A stretch of DNA of 64,000 nucleotides from an uncultured Bacteroidales bacterium (GTDB lineage: Bacteria; Bacteroidota; Bacteroidia; Bacteroidales; Muribaculaceae): the NCBI GenBank assembly GCA_900542185.1, contig UQMZ01000007.1, positions 39,785 through 103,784 of the forward strand. Direction: 5' to 3'. Shown here piece by piece: positions 53,707-63,682 of the stretch; the stretch's first letter is position 1; the number at the start of each line of letters is the position of its first letter. The translations under genes were made by a program, and so were the position numbers. A model generated the notes under the pieces. That model did not search any database, had not been told where the DNA came from, and saw nothing but the letters and a program-made list of their open reading frames with translations.

Positions 53707-56700
53707 ATGAACGTACGGATGTTGCTTATCGGGCTTGGATTGACAGCCTTTGCCGGCGCAGTCAGTGCAGCCGATTCTCCCTTATGGTTAAGAAATTCGT
53801 CAATATCTCCTGACGGCAAACAGATAGCGTTTACCTACAAGGGCGATATTTTCGTTGTGCCTGTTACCGGTGGTCGCGCCGTTCAGCTTACCACGAACCA
53901 GGCATACGACACCAACCCGATGTGGAGTCCCGACGGCAAGGAGATAGCATTTCAAAGCACCCGCACCACCGGCGGTTACGACATATATGTGATTCCGGCC
54001 GAGGGGGGAACATCCCGACGCATCACTACGGCAAGCGCCTCCGAATCGCTTAGAGCCTGGATGAACGACAGCACGTTGCTGTTCTCCTCACGCCAGATCG
54101 GTTCACCCGTCACCGTGATAAATCCGGCCGTAAACCAGCTGTACACCGTAAATGCAAAGCATCCGGGACGCCCGAAGCTTTATGCCAACATAAACACCAT
54201 GTCCGCGGACTTTGACCGTAACGGCAAAATGGTGTACGAGGACAAGAAAGGCTATGAGAACGACTTCCGCAAACATGAGCGTTCGTCAGGCACCAACGAT
54301 ATATGGATCAAGGATGGCGCGAAATACACCAAGCTGACCGATTTCAACGGCCACGACAAGAATCCTAATTGGACGGCAAACGGTGACATAGTCTATGTCA
54401 GCGAGCAGGACGGAACGCTGAACGTATGGAGCATGAAGGGTGACGGTTCGGGCAAGACTCAGCTCACACGGTTCACCGAACATCCTGTACGTTCATTGTC
54501 AGTAGCCGACAACGGCACAATGGCTTTCAGCTGGAACGGTGAGCTGTATACACTCGTTTCCGGTGCGGAGCCTCGGAAAGTAAACGTTCAAATCATAAGC
54601 GATGACTATAACGCGGATCATCAGAAGCGACTTCTGACCTCCGGCGCCACATACGGCACTCTGTCGCCCGATGGTGAGGAGGTTGCATTCGTGGTGCGTG
54701 GTGATGTTTACGTAACATCGGTAAAATACAAAACGACTCGACAGATAACCGACACTCCGGGACAGGAACGATATGTCAGCTGGAGTCCCGACGGCAAGTC
54801 GCTTGTTTACGACGGCGAGCGCGACGGCCAGTGGAAACTGTATATAGCCACTAATGAGGATCCCGCTTCCAAAGGATTCGCATATTCCAAAAAAGTGGGC
54901 GAGACTCTGCTTTATGCCCCTGCCAACGGCAAGCCTGCACAGCAGCCTGCATATAGCCCGGATGGCAAAAAGATTGCATTCCTTGAAGATCGTCAGGAGA
55001 TCCGTGTTATCGACCCCAAGAGCAAAACCGTGCATACAGCCCTGGATCGTAAGTATAATTACAGTTACAGCGACGGCGATGTGGAGTTTTCATGGTCGCC
55101 GGACAGTAATTGGCTTCTGACCAGCTATATCGGCATCGGAGGCTGGAACAATACGGATGTGGCGCTTGTGAAAGAAGATGGATCCGAGGTAGTGGATCTG
55201 ACTGAAAGCGGATACAGCGACGCCAACTCGCGCTGGGCCATGAAGGGTCGTGCCATCTGCTACGAGACGGGGCGTTACGGCATGAAAAGTCATGGCAGCT
55301 GGGGTAATCAATGGGATGTTGTAATCATGATGCTCAACGGCGATGCCTGGGACGAGTTCAACCGCACTGAGGAGGAAGCGGAACTCGACAAGGACCAGGA
55401 GAAAGAGAAGAAGGATGACGCCGATTCCAAAGACAAGAAAGACAAGAAAGGGAAGAAGGATAAGAAGGATAAAAAAGACAAGAAGGACAGCGTCAAGCCA
55501 TTGGAATTCGATCTTGAGAACCGCGCATACCGCACCAAGCGTCTGACCGGTCTGTCCGGTGCATTAGGCGACTATTGGCTGTCAGAGGATGGATCTAAGC
55601 TATATTACACTATGCGCAATGCCGACGGCAAGACCAATCTTATGGAACGCGACGTACGCGAAGGGGAGACCAAGATATTGGTTCCCGGCATTTCCGGAGG
55701 CATCGAGGCCGATAAGAAAGGAGAAAAGTTGCTGATGGTGTCACGCAAGGGTATGTACCTCGTAAAACTCAGTGACGGCTCGAAAGAGGAAATAGAATTC
55801 GAGGCTCCATACAACAACACGCCCTCCAAGGAACGTGAATATATCTATCGTCACATGCTCAGCCAGGTGAACGATAAATTCTATGACAAAAACCTTCACG
55901 GCGTCGACTGGAAGAAATACGGAGAGGCTTACGCCCGCTTCCTGCCGCATATCAACAACAATTATGATTTCGCCGACCTTCTGAGCGAGATTCTCGGAGA
56001 ACTCAACGCCAGTCATACCGGCGGTTCTTACCGTCCATCGGGCGCGAAGTGGGACACAGGCAATCTCGGAGCATATTTCGATGATAATTACGATGGCGCG
56101 GGACTCAAGATTAACGAAGTGCTGAAACGTGGCCCGTTATCGGCCAAGAAATATAACGTGAAGCCCGGCGACGTCATCACGGCCATCGACGGCATGACAA
56201 TCGAACCGGGAGCCGATTATTTCCCGTTGCTGGAAGGCAAAGCCGACCGCAATGTGATGCTCTCTATGAAGCGTGTAAACGGCAAGAACGACACAATCAT
56301 GGTCAAGCCGGTGGATTATATCCGCGACCTGCAGTACGAGCGCTGGGTGGAACGCAACGAACATATCGTGGACTCAGTGTCCGGAGGTCGCATCGGATAC
56401 GTTCATATCGAGGGTATGGATTCCGAGTCGTTCAGCAACGTCTACAGCAAATTGTTAGGCAAATACCGTAACCGCGAGGCTGTGGTGGTAGACACCCGCT
56501 GGAACGGCGGCGGCTGGCTGCATAACGACGTGGCGCTGCTGCTGAGCGGCAAGAAATATGTTGACTATTCTCCGCGTGGCCAGTACGTAGGTTCCGATCC
56601 ATTCTCGCAATGGACCAAGCCGTCGGTCATGCTGGTTAACGAATCCAATTATTCAGATGCTCACGGCACACCCTACACTTATCAGACGCTTAAGATAGGT

Positions 56701-56943
56701 GACATCGTGGGTGCTCCCATTCCAGGCACGATGACCGCTGTATGGTGGGAAACTCAGGTAGATCCGACCATCGTGTTCGGTATTCCGCAGGTAACTTCGC
56801 TCGACACGAACGGCAAGCCGCTGGAAAACAAGCAGCTTAATCCCGAGGTAATTATTTACAACAATCCCGGCGACGTGGAGCGTGGACACGATGCGCAGCT
56901 GGAAGGCGCAGTTCGCCACCTGCTTGACAAACTGAAGAAGTAA
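53707..56943 (+). CDS. Tricorn-like S41 peptidase with Lys/Asp-rich insert
   Basis: A 1078-residue exported protein: signal peptide (1-22), a WD40/TolB-like beta-propeller region (repeated WSPDGK units, residues about 30-550), a low-complexity Lys/Asp/Glu-rich insert (about 560-595), a PDZ domain (about 790-870) and an S41 catalytic domain. Ser769-His770 (NASHTGG) corresponds to the tricorn core Ser-His, and Ser983-Asp984 (ESNYSDAH) to the nucleophilic serine region. The family degrades peptides; here export implies periplasmic peptide processing. It starts 27 bp after the TonB receptor, so uptake and digestion are probably coupled. Class III fbp follows after 21 bp. Confidence 0.93.
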   Translation: MNVRMLLIGLGLTAFAGAVSAADSPLWLRNSSISPDGKQIAFTYKGDIFVVPVTGGRAVQLTTNQAYDTNPMWSPDGKEIAFQSTRTTGGYDIYVIPAEGGTSRRITTASASESLRAWMNDSTLLFSSRQIGSPVTVINPAVNQLYTVNAKHPGRPKLYANINTMSADFDRNGKMVYEDKKGYENDFRKHERSSGTNDIWIKDGAKYTKLTDFNGHDKNPNWTANGDIVYVSEQDGTLNVWSMKGDGSGKTQLTRFTEHPVRSLSVADNGTMAFSWNGELYTLVSGAEPRKVNVQIISDDYNADHQKRLLTSGATYGTLSPDGEEVAFVVRGDVYVTSVKYKTTRQITDTPGQERYVSWSPDGKSLVYDGERDGQWKLYIATNEDPASKGFAYSKKVGETLLYAPANGKPAQQPAYSPDGKKIAFLEDRQEIRVIDPKSKTVHTALDRKYNYSYSDGDVEFSWSPDSNWLLTSYIGIGGWNNTDVALVKEDGSEVVDLTESGYSDANSRWAMKGRAICYETGRYGMKSHGSWGNQWDVVIMMLNGDAWDEFNRTEEEAELDKDQEKEKKDDADSKDKKDKKGKKDKKDKKDKKDSVKPLEFDLENRAYRTKRLTGLSGALGDYWLSEDGSKLYYTMRNADGKTNLMERDVREGETKILVPGISGGIEADKKGEKLLMVSRKGMYLVKLSDGSKEEIEFEAPYNNTPSKEREYIYRHMLSQVNDKFYDKNLHGVDWKKYGEAYARFLPHINNNYDFADLLSEILGELNASHTGGSYRPSGAKWDTGNLGAYFDDNYDGAGLKINEVLKRGPLSAKKYNVKPGDVITAIDGMTIEPGADYFPLLEGKADRNVMLSMKRVNGKNDTIMVKPVDYIRDLQYERWVERNEHIVDSVSGGRIGYVHIEGMDSESFSNVYSKLLGKYRNREAVVVDTRWNGGGWLHNDVALLLSGKKYVDYSPRGQYVGSDPFSQWTKPSVMLVNESNYSDAHGTPYTYQTLKIGDIVGAPIPGTMTAVWWETQVDPTIVFGIPQVTSLDTNGKPLENKQLNPEVIIYNNPGDVERGHDAQLEGAVRHLLDKLKK

Positions 56944-56964
56944 CGTTTATATTTGACGGCTGAA

Positions 56965-58965
56965 ATGACAAATGACACTGAAATGGAAGCTGACGAAATA
57001 AAGAGTAGCCGTTCTGATCGGCGTGTGCTGGAACTGCTGTCGCAGACTTTCGGCACTATATCAACGGCCGCGACCGAAATCATCAACCTTGAAGCAATAC
57101 TGAACCTGCCTAAAGGGACGGAGCATTTCGTGGCAGACCTGCATGGTGAGTACGATGCGTTCAATCATCTGCTGAAGAACGGTTCCGGCAACATCAAGCG
57201 AAAGGTGAACGATCTGTTCGGCACCATAATGAGCCAGGAGGAAATCAGACAGCTCTGCTCGCTGATTTATTATCCTGAACAGAAGTTAGCGTACATCCAT
57301 TCTTCCGGCAAGGATATGACCAATTTCTATGAAATCACGTTGCATCAGCTTGTCAAGGTGCTGCAACTGGTTTCATCGAAATATACAAGGTCGAAGGTGC
57401 GCAAGAGTCTGCCACGTGAATTCGCCTACATCATCGAGGAATTGCTTCATGAGGCTCCATCCACGGCAAACAAGCAGCATTACTACGCCCGCATCATCGA
57501 GACAATCATCCTGACAGGACAAGCCGAGGATTTCATTACGGCGATATGCAATGTGATTCAGAAACTGTCGATAGACCAACTGCACATCTTAGGCGACATC
57601 TTCGACCGCGGACAAGGTGCACATTTGATATTAGACAAGCTGAACACCTATCAGAATTTCGACATGCAGTGGGGCAACCACGATGCCCTGTGGATGGGAG
57701 CCGCGGCAGGTAATAAAGCCTGTATAGCCAACGTGCTTAGAATCTCTCTGCGTTATGACAATCTGACTACTCTTGAGGATGGATACGGCATCAATCTGGT
57801 GCCTCTGGCATCGTTCGCTCTTGAAACTTACGCCGACGACCGTTGCGAATTGTTCATGCCTTGTATGGTGGACGAGAGTGATTTCTCCGAAAAGCATAAG
57901 AATCTTATCGCCAGGATGCACAAGGCCATCACGGTAATCCAGTTCAAGCTTGAGGGGCAGTTGGTGGCCCAATATCCCGAATGGGGAATGATGGACCGCA
58001 GGCTTCTGCATACCATTGACTACGATAATCAGACAGTCGAGGTAGACGGCAAACGTTACCATATCGAGGACATCAATTTCCCCACTGTCAACAGAGAGGA
58101 TCCATACGCTTTGTCGGATGAGGAAGAAGAACTGATGAACAAGTTGCAGCATTCGTTCTTTGTCAGCGACAAGCTACGGAGACATATCGACATATTGCTA
58201 TCGCACGGATGTCTCTATAACATCTGCAACTCCAACCTGATGTATCACGCTTCGGTGCCGTTGAACGAAGACGGTTCGCTGAAACAGGTGCTTATAGGCG
58301 ACAGGAAATTCGCAGGCAAGGAACTGATGCACAACATCGGAATGCTGATGCGCGAGGCTTTCAATACCGACATTCCGGAACGTGCTCGCGAATATGCCGT
58401 AGACTACTACACCTACGTATGGTGCGGTCCCGACTCACCGTTGTTCGACAAGTCGAAGATGGCCACATTCGAACGCTATCTTATCAAGGATCCGGAGTCG
58501 CACAAGGAGCGCAAGGGATGGTATTATCAATATCGCAACGACGAAGCTACATGCGATATGATTTTAGATGCTTTTGGTGTAACCGGAAAGCATCGACACA
58601 TTATCAACGGACACGTGCCTGTACGAGCCATCGACGGCGAGAATCCCATCAAGGCCAACGGCAAACTTATGGTGATAGACGGAGGCCTGTCAAAAGCCTA
58701 CCGAAGTACCACCGGAATAGCCGGATATACATTGGTGTTCCACAGCCGCGGATTCGACCTGGTGCAGCATGAACCATTCTCGTCACCCGAGGAGGCGATA
58801 CGCAAGGGATCCGACATCATATCCACCACGACTCTTGTCGAGCTCAGTTCCCAACGCCTTTATGTCAAGGACACAGACAAGGGAAAGGAATTAAAGGCGC
58901 AAGCCGATGAATTGCGTGAACTGTTGTACTCGTACCGTCACGGACTTCTGAAGGAACATAAATAA
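56965..58965 (+). CDS. fbp: Fructose-1,6-bisphosphatase, class III
   Basis: A 666-residue cytoplasmic enzyme from the ATG at 56965 (a TTG 4 codons upstream is the alternative). Class III Fbp belongs to the metallophosphatase fold: D211 in LGDIFDRGQGAH and the GNHD motif (237-240, WGNHDALWMG) with later NGHVPV. The length agrees with the Firmicutes/Bacteroidetes class III enzymes. It catalyses the irreversible step of gluconeogenesis. It is 21 bp after the tricorn gene, possibly by chance co-transcription, and ends at a bidirectional terminator. Confidence 0.96.
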   Translation: MTNDTEMEADEIKSSRSDRRVLELLSQTFGTISTAATEIINLEAILNLPKGTEHFVADLHGEYDAFNHLLKNGSGNIKRKVNDLFGTIMSQEEIRQLCSLIYYPEQKLAYIHSSGKDMTNFYEITLHQLVKVLQLVSSKYTRSKVRKSLPREFAYIIEELLHEAPSTANKQHYYARIIETIILTGQAEDFITAICNVIQKLSIDQLHILGDIFDRGQGAHLILDKLNTYQNFDMQWGNHDALWMGAAAGNKACIANVLRISLRYDNLTTLEDGYGINLVPLASFALETYADDRCELFMPCMVDESDFSEKHKNLIARMHKAITVIQFKLEGQLVAQYPEWGMMDRRLLHTIDYDNQTVEVDGKRYHIEDINFPTVNREDPYALSDEEEELMNKLQHSFFVSDKLRRHIDILLSHGCLYNICNSNLMYHASVPLNEDGSLKQVLIGDRKFAGKELMHNIGMLMREAFNTDIPERAREYAVDYYTYVWCGPDSPLFDKSKMATFERYLIKDPESHKERKGWYYQYRNDEATCDMILDAFGVTGKHRHIINGHVPVRAIDGENPIKANGKLMVIDGGLSKAYRSTTGIAGYTLVFHSRGFDLVQHEPFSSPEEAIRKGSDIISTTTLVELSSQRLYVKDTDKGKELKAQADELRELLYSYRHGLLKEHK

Positions 58966-58990
58966 CCTTGTATTATTAAACATAAGCAAA

Positions 58991-59022
58991 AAGCCCATCT
59001 CGCCGAGAAGCGGGATGGGCTT
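58991..59022. terminator. Bidirectional terminator between fbp and the GH51 gene
   Basis: AAGCCCATCTCGC (58991-59003) pairs with GCGGGATGGGCTT (59010-59022), 13 bp with one G-T pair and a 6-nt loop, with A-rich sequence before and T-containing sequence after. Confidence 0.88.
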
Positions 59023-59043
59023 ATGATATAAAAGTTAGTGGGA

Positions 59044-61014
59044 TTAGCGGGAGAATCGGTAAACCGTCATGGAACGGGCCGGGAGGGTTGTGCTCCAGTT
59101 AGTCGTCACGTTCACGGATTCCTTTGTGGTCACAGGCTTAACCATGTCAGGATTGTCGAGAGTATTCTCTGCATCATCGGGGGCTGTGAGACGGGTCATG
59201 GTCAGGCCGGTAAGCGGAGCCTTTGCCTTGATTCCCTTGAAGTCGATGGTGAAAGGCTGTGCCGTTTCGCCCGTGTTGGCAACCTTGACGATGATGTCAT
59301 TGTCTTCCGATACGGCGGATGCGAAAAGTCCGTTCTGTCCTTCCAGACCGGCCACAGGTTTCTTGTCCATGGTCAGCGGAAGCACGCGGTCTCCACGGTT
59401 AAGGCTATACATCTGCTGGACATAATAGCTGGCCGTCTTCATGCTGCGGCTGTTGTCGAACCATATCATGTCCGGACGCCATTGCCATCCCTCCACATGA
59501 GCGAACAGAGGAGCGTATGTGGCCATCTCCACCACGTCGGCATTGCGCTCAAGACCTGTCATGAACGCGCCTTCCAGCAGGGCGGGATAGAAGTGGTTGT
59601 ACTTCTTTCCCTTGATATGACAGGCATATTCGCCGGCAAAGACTTTGGTGCCTTTGCGCGGATATTTGTCATAACGTGTGCCTTGCGACAGGAACCACTC
59701 GCCGGGACGATAGAAATGCTCGTCAACCAGGTCTGCCTTAAGTCTGCGCATCTCCGGCCACAGATAGTCGAACTTATCACCCTCGGAGTCGGGACCCGAC
59801 GAACCGATTATCTTGATTTCCGGATGCTTCTCCTTCAACACTTTCAGGAACGGCTCAAGACGGGCAACATATTCCGGACCCCACTGCTCGTTGCCGATGG
59901 CCATAAACTTAAGATTGAATGGTGCGGGGTGTCCCATGTCCGCACGAAGTTTGCCCCACTTCGTATTGGTGTCGCCGTTGGCGAACTCTATCAGATCCAA
60001 GGCGTCGTCGATGTATGGTTGCAGCGAATCCAGAGGAATGGTCTGATCCTGATGCCAGTTCTGATACTGGCAGACGAGGCCCACGTTCAACACGGGCAGC
60101 GGCTCGGCGCCGATATCCTCCGACAGCTGGAAATATTCGTAGAATCCCAGACCTCCGGACTGATAATAGTCAGAAGCCAGACGGTTGGGGAATGTGTAGA
60201 GCCAGCGGTTCAGGTTGGTTGGTCGATTCTCGACGGGGCCGACGGTATTTTTCCACTGATAGCGGTCAGGCACCTCTGTACCTTCGACAATACATCCGCC
60301 GGGAAAGCGGAAAATGCCGGGCTTCAGGTCGGCCAACGCCTGCGCGAGATCCCGACGAAGGCCGCCCTCGCGTCCTTTCCACGTATTGGCCGGGAACATA
60401 GACACATGCTCCACATCTATCGGTTTGTCAGGATGCACCAGGAACAGTCGCAGCACACCTTTGTCACAACCCTTGGTCGGTTTCAGTTCCGCCGTGTACT
60501 TAGTCCAGTCCGGACTCGACACCTCGAACGTATGGGAGGCGTACACCATACTGTTGTCCATCGACGCCGGATTGCACAGTTCCACACGAACCTTTCCCGC
60601 ACCTTCCGGCGCCCTCATATATACCGAGAACTTATAGACAGAGTCCTTTTTGAATGTAACGCCGAAGAAACCCTGGTTCTCAAGGCCGGAATGCTTGTCG
60701 TTATGCCCCGAAGGCATGAGGCGCACGTAATGCGGATTGCGTTCGAACGGGCCGCCTTCCTCCTTTACCTCAACCGTGCCGAACGGTGTCCAACCGGTCA
60801 GAGCGTACGGAAATTCGAATGATCGGTTCTTTACCATCTCGGCATATAGACCACCGTCCGCTGCATAGTTGATGTCTTCGAAGAAGATGCCGTACATGGT
60901 AGGCTGTACCCTGGCACCGGGCTTGTCGGCCTGCAACACGACGGTATTGTCTGCAATCGCCGTGGCACTTGCCACAGCGATTGTCATTGCTGATAAAAAT
61001 ATTGTTTTTTTCAT
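59044..61014 (-). CDS. GH51 alpha-L-arabinofuranosidase, secreted
   Basis: A 656-residue enzyme with a signal peptide (to about AIADN). The GH51 start pattern VQPTMYGIFFEDINYAADGG is present; the acid/base is Glu376 in AIGNEQWG and the nucleophile Glu462 in FAGEYAC, followed by the C-terminal beta-sandwich. An accessory CBM-like stretch lies near residues 70-190. It releases terminal arabinofuranose from arabinan, arabinoxylan or arabinogalactan. The ATG overlaps the GH35 stop codon (ATGA), so both are one unit. Confidence 0.94.
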   Translation of the reverse strand: MKKTIFLSAMTIAVASATAIADNTVVLQADKPGARVQPTMYGIFFEDINYAADGGLYAEMVKNRSFEFPYALTGWTPFGTVEVKEEGGPFERNPHYVRLMPSGHNDKHSGLENQGFFGVTFKKDSVYKFSVYMRAPEGAGKVRVELCNPASMDNSMVYASHTFEVSSPDWTKYTAELKPTKGCDKGVLRLFLVHPDKPIDVEHVSMFPANTWKGREGGLRRDLAQALADLKPGIFRFPGGCIVEGTEVPDRYQWKNTVGPVENRPTNLNRWLYTFPNRLASDYYQSGGLGFYEYFQLSEDIGAEPLPVLNVGLVCQYQNWHQDQTIPLDSLQPYIDDALDLIEFANGDTNTKWGKLRADMGHPAPFNLKFMAIGNEQWGPEYVARLEPFLKVLKEKHPEIKIIGSSGPDSEGDKFDYLWPEMRRLKADLVDEHFYRPGEWFLSQGTRYDKYPRKGTKVFAGEYACHIKGKKYNHFYPALLEGAFMTGLERNADVVEMATYAPLFAHVEGWQWRPDMIWFDNSRSMKTASYYVQQMYSLNRGDRVLPLTMDKKPVAGLEGQNGLFASAVSEDNDIIVKVANTGETAQPFTIDFKGIKAKAPLTGLTMTRLTAPDDAENTLDNPDMVKPVTTKESVNVTTNWSTTLPARSMTVYRFSR

Positions 61015-63359
61015 TTCATGTAAACTTTGACGTTTTTGATGGCTCCGGGAGCGCCCGGCTCCATACGCGGCAGATACTGGATAGCCGATGCATTGACGGG
61101 ACGGCCCAGATCTATTACCACAATGTGGGGATAACCGGCTCCGGGCTTGCTCTGCCAGTATGTCGATTCCTGAAGGTCGAATATCTTGTCTCCGGTGCGG
61201 TTCACGCCTTCGTTATCCTCGCTGGATACATAATCGACGGTCCAGCCTTCACGCGGGACACGCTCGCCGTTATTGTCGAGCACATAAAGCTCGGCTATTG
61301 CAGCCTGGTTGCCGTCGTAACCGTCTGTCATTTCAAGAATCATATAGCGGCCCCGTTTCGGCTGTGCGAAATCAACCTGCTTCCATCCGTTTCCGGCAGA
61401 GAACTGTCCGGTGAAAGCCGGAGTCATTTCGTCGAGCTTCGGTGCGGTTCCGTTTGCCTTGGCCTTTTTGAACGGCAGTTTGTCGTATATGGGAGTCTTA
61501 AGACCGGCGGCCGTCAATGCACGCGGACCTACCACATCGAATACCACAACTTCGTTTTCCCCTTTCTTGAGCCAGGGTCCGGGCACATAAAGCGTCAGCT
61601 GGGGACCGATCTCCCAAAAGCGGCCGAGAGCGTGACCGTTGATGTATACCAGTCCCTTGCCGAAGTTCTCCATGTTCAGGAACGTATCTCCAGGCTTGTT
61701 GAGATTGAATGTCGCTTTGTAGACACCGCCTGGGTAACGTCCTTCCTCATTAGCATTTACAGATGCTACAGGCTGGAACGTGCGGCTTTCATAGAAACTG
61801 AGCTCGTCTTCCAGATTGTATACCTGCCAGTTCTTGAGGTCACATGTGAATTCATGTCCCTCTCGGTCCTCGGTCACGGTAACCTTGTCGGTGATACCCT
61901 TGAAATCCTTGATGACCCTGCCGAAATTGATACGGCCCATAGCCTCTACAAGAATATCCAGCACGGCACCCTTCTTGCAGGCGGGAAGCATCAGTTCCTT
62001 CTCGCCCATACGGCGGTCGAGCTTGCCGATATATTTTCCATCCACATATACCTGCGCATAGTCGTGTGCATCGTTTACAGTCAACAGGGAACCTTCGGCA
62101 AGGGCCGGAAGCTCAGTGCGATATAGTATCGAGCCGAAGCCCTGGTCGTATTCCTCCATTGTCTTGATGTCGCGGTCTTTCTTTGCCTCAGGCAAATTTG
62201 CGAACAGGGGTGCAACCTGCGTGAAGCTGAATTCCGGAATGGAAATGACAGGAATGGATTTGGGCATCTTTGCCTGTCCTTCGGGAGTATATTTAGCCAT
62301 AGCCTTGCGTAGAGCCATGTATTTGGGGGTAGGAGCGCCCTGCTCGTTTACAGGGGCGTCATAGTCGTATGATGTCACATCCGGAGCGAAGCCCGGGGAG
62401 TTAGCGCCGGCCCAGTGGCCGAAGCTCGTGCCTCCGTGAGTCATATAGAGGCTGAACGAAATGTTTTTGCTCAGCATCTCGTCAATACCCTTGATCATGT
62501 CGGCGGCAGGACGCGTCTCATGATTGGCTCCCCATTTGTCGAACCATCCGCTCCAGAACTCGGAGCACATCAGAGGAGAATCAGGACGTATTTCCTTCAG
62601 TTTGGCGAATTGCTGATCTATGTCGGCACCTGTACCGAAGTTCATGGTCCATGTCAGGTCGTCAAGCCCGTTGTCAAGGAAGTTGCTTGACCAATCACAT
62701 TGGAACATTGAAACCTCTTTGCCGAAGTTCTTGCGAAGCATGTCGCGGATATTGGCCACGTATGGTTTGTTCTTGCCGTAGGAGCCATATTCGTTCTCTA
62801 CCTGCACCATAATGATCGGGCCACCGTTGGCTATGGTAAGGTCCCCGACCTGATCGGCCACGGCTTTCTGGAACTTGTCGACACGCTCCAGGAAATATGG
62901 ATCGTTCTCGCGAAGCTGAATATCCTTTTTCTTTAGCAGCCACCAGGGTAGGCCACCCATTTCCCACTCGGCGCATACATACGGACCGGGACGGAGTATC
63001 ACCTTCATGTCGTTGGCCTGACACAGCTTGATGAACTCGCGCAGATCGTTCTGTCCCGTGAAATCAAACTGATCCGGCTTTGGTTCATGTGCATTCCAGA
63101 ATACATAGAGGCATACCGTGTTCATGCCCAATGCCTTCACCATCTTGATACGGTGGTCCCAGTATTCTTTGGGGATTCGGGGATAATGAAGCTCCGCAGC
63201 TTTGACCACAAAAGGCTCTCCGTTTAAAAGGAAAGTCCCCTTGCCTGCCTCGAATTTGCCCTTGACAGGCGAGGCATCGGTAGCGGCAGACATCGTGACA
63301 GTACCGGCCAAGCCGGCGAGGCACAATGATGTCAGCGCCATCTTTTTCAATAAATTCAT
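61011..63359 (-). CDS. GH35 beta-galactosidase with C-terminal F5/8-type domain, secreted
   Basis: A 782-residue enzyme with a signal peptide (to about MSAAT). The GH35 core has ELHYPRIPKEYW, the acid/base Glu190 in QVENEYG and the nucleophile Glu267 in CSEFWSGW. Two beta-jelly-roll regions follow, and the last 140 residues look like a discoidin (F5/8 type C) carbohydrate-binding module. It cleaves terminal beta-galactosides from plant galactans or host glycans. Together with the overlapping GH51 gene it would attack arabinogalactan-like side chains (inference). Promoter just upstream. Confidence 0.94.
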   Translation of the reverse strand: MNLLKKMALTSLCLAGLAGTVTMSAATDASPVKGKFEAGKGTFLLNGEPFVVKAAELHYPRIPKEYWDHRIKMVKALGMNTVCLYVFWNAHEPKPDQFDFTGQNDLREFIKLCQANDMKVILRPGPYVCAEWEMGGLPWWLLKKKDIQLRENDPYFLERVDKFQKAVADQVGDLTIANGGPIIMVQVENEYGSYGKNKPYVANIRDMLRKNFGKEVSMFQCDWSSNFLDNGLDDLTWTMNFGTGADIDQQFAKLKEIRPDSPLMCSEFWSGWFDKWGANHETRPAADMIKGIDEMLSKNISFSLYMTHGGTSFGHWAGANSPGFAPDVTSYDYDAPVNEQGAPTPKYMALRKAMAKYTPEGQAKMPKSIPVISIPEFSFTQVAPLFANLPEAKKDRDIKTMEEYDQGFGSILYRTELPALAEGSLLTVNDAHDYAQVYVDGKYIGKLDRRMGEKELMLPACKKGAVLDILVEAMGRINFGRVIKDFKGITDKVTVTEDREGHEFTCDLKNWQVYNLEDELSFYESRTFQPVASVNANEEGRYPGGVYKATFNLNKPGDTFLNMENFGKGLVYINGHALGRFWEIGPQLTLYVPGPWLKKGENEVVVFDVVGPRALTAAGLKTPIYDKLPFKKAKANGTAPKLDEMTPAFTGQFSAGNGWKQVDFAQPKRGRYMILEMTDGYDGNQAAIAELYVLDNNGERVPREGWTVDYVSSEDNEGVNRTGDKIFDLQESTYWQSKPGAGYPHIVVIDLGRPVNASAIQYLPRMEPGAPGAIKNVKVYMK

Positions 63360-63412
63360 GATATCGATTAGTTGTTAGATATTAGTTTTCGGTTATTTTT
63401 GCCTTTACCTTG

Positions 63413-63444
63413 CAAAAATACAAAAAATCATGCTGTTTGCCAAG
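63413..63444 (-). promoter_or_regulatory. Promoter of the GH35-GH51 operon
   Basis: The minus strand reads TATTTTTG (63420-63413) preceded 20 bp upstream by CTTG (63444-63441). The GH35 ATG is 54 bp downstream. TTAG(A)TAT-type motifs in the leader resemble those at 12.1 kb. Confidence 0.7.
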
Positions 63445-63682
63445 TCTAAACCGATCCCATGAATATTCTGATGCCATATTCCTCAAAATTGACCGATTTG
63501 TCCCATCATTGCACAAACCGGACAATCCAATTTCCACTATATTTGGATAAATTCTTCCTTAAGTTCACAAGTTTATATGATGGAATTAAAAGAAAGGGGA
63601 GGCACAGGACTAATTCAACTGTTTATTACCTATCAGAACTATTTCGGTTGCTTATTCTCCTATTGGAATTTGTTGCCTCGAA
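63445..63682. other. Non-coding stretch left of the inverted-repeat element
   Basis: These 238 bp have no convincing gene. A plus-strand open frame from 63459 runs into the inverted-repeat element and looks incidental: it has no recognisable domain and no promoter or ribosome-binding context. Confidence 0.5.

Noticed and set aside
59038..60822. 594-codon plus-strand open frame opposite the GH51 gene
   Set aside because: Antisense to a clear GH51 enzyme with both catalytic residues; no recognised domain or promoter.
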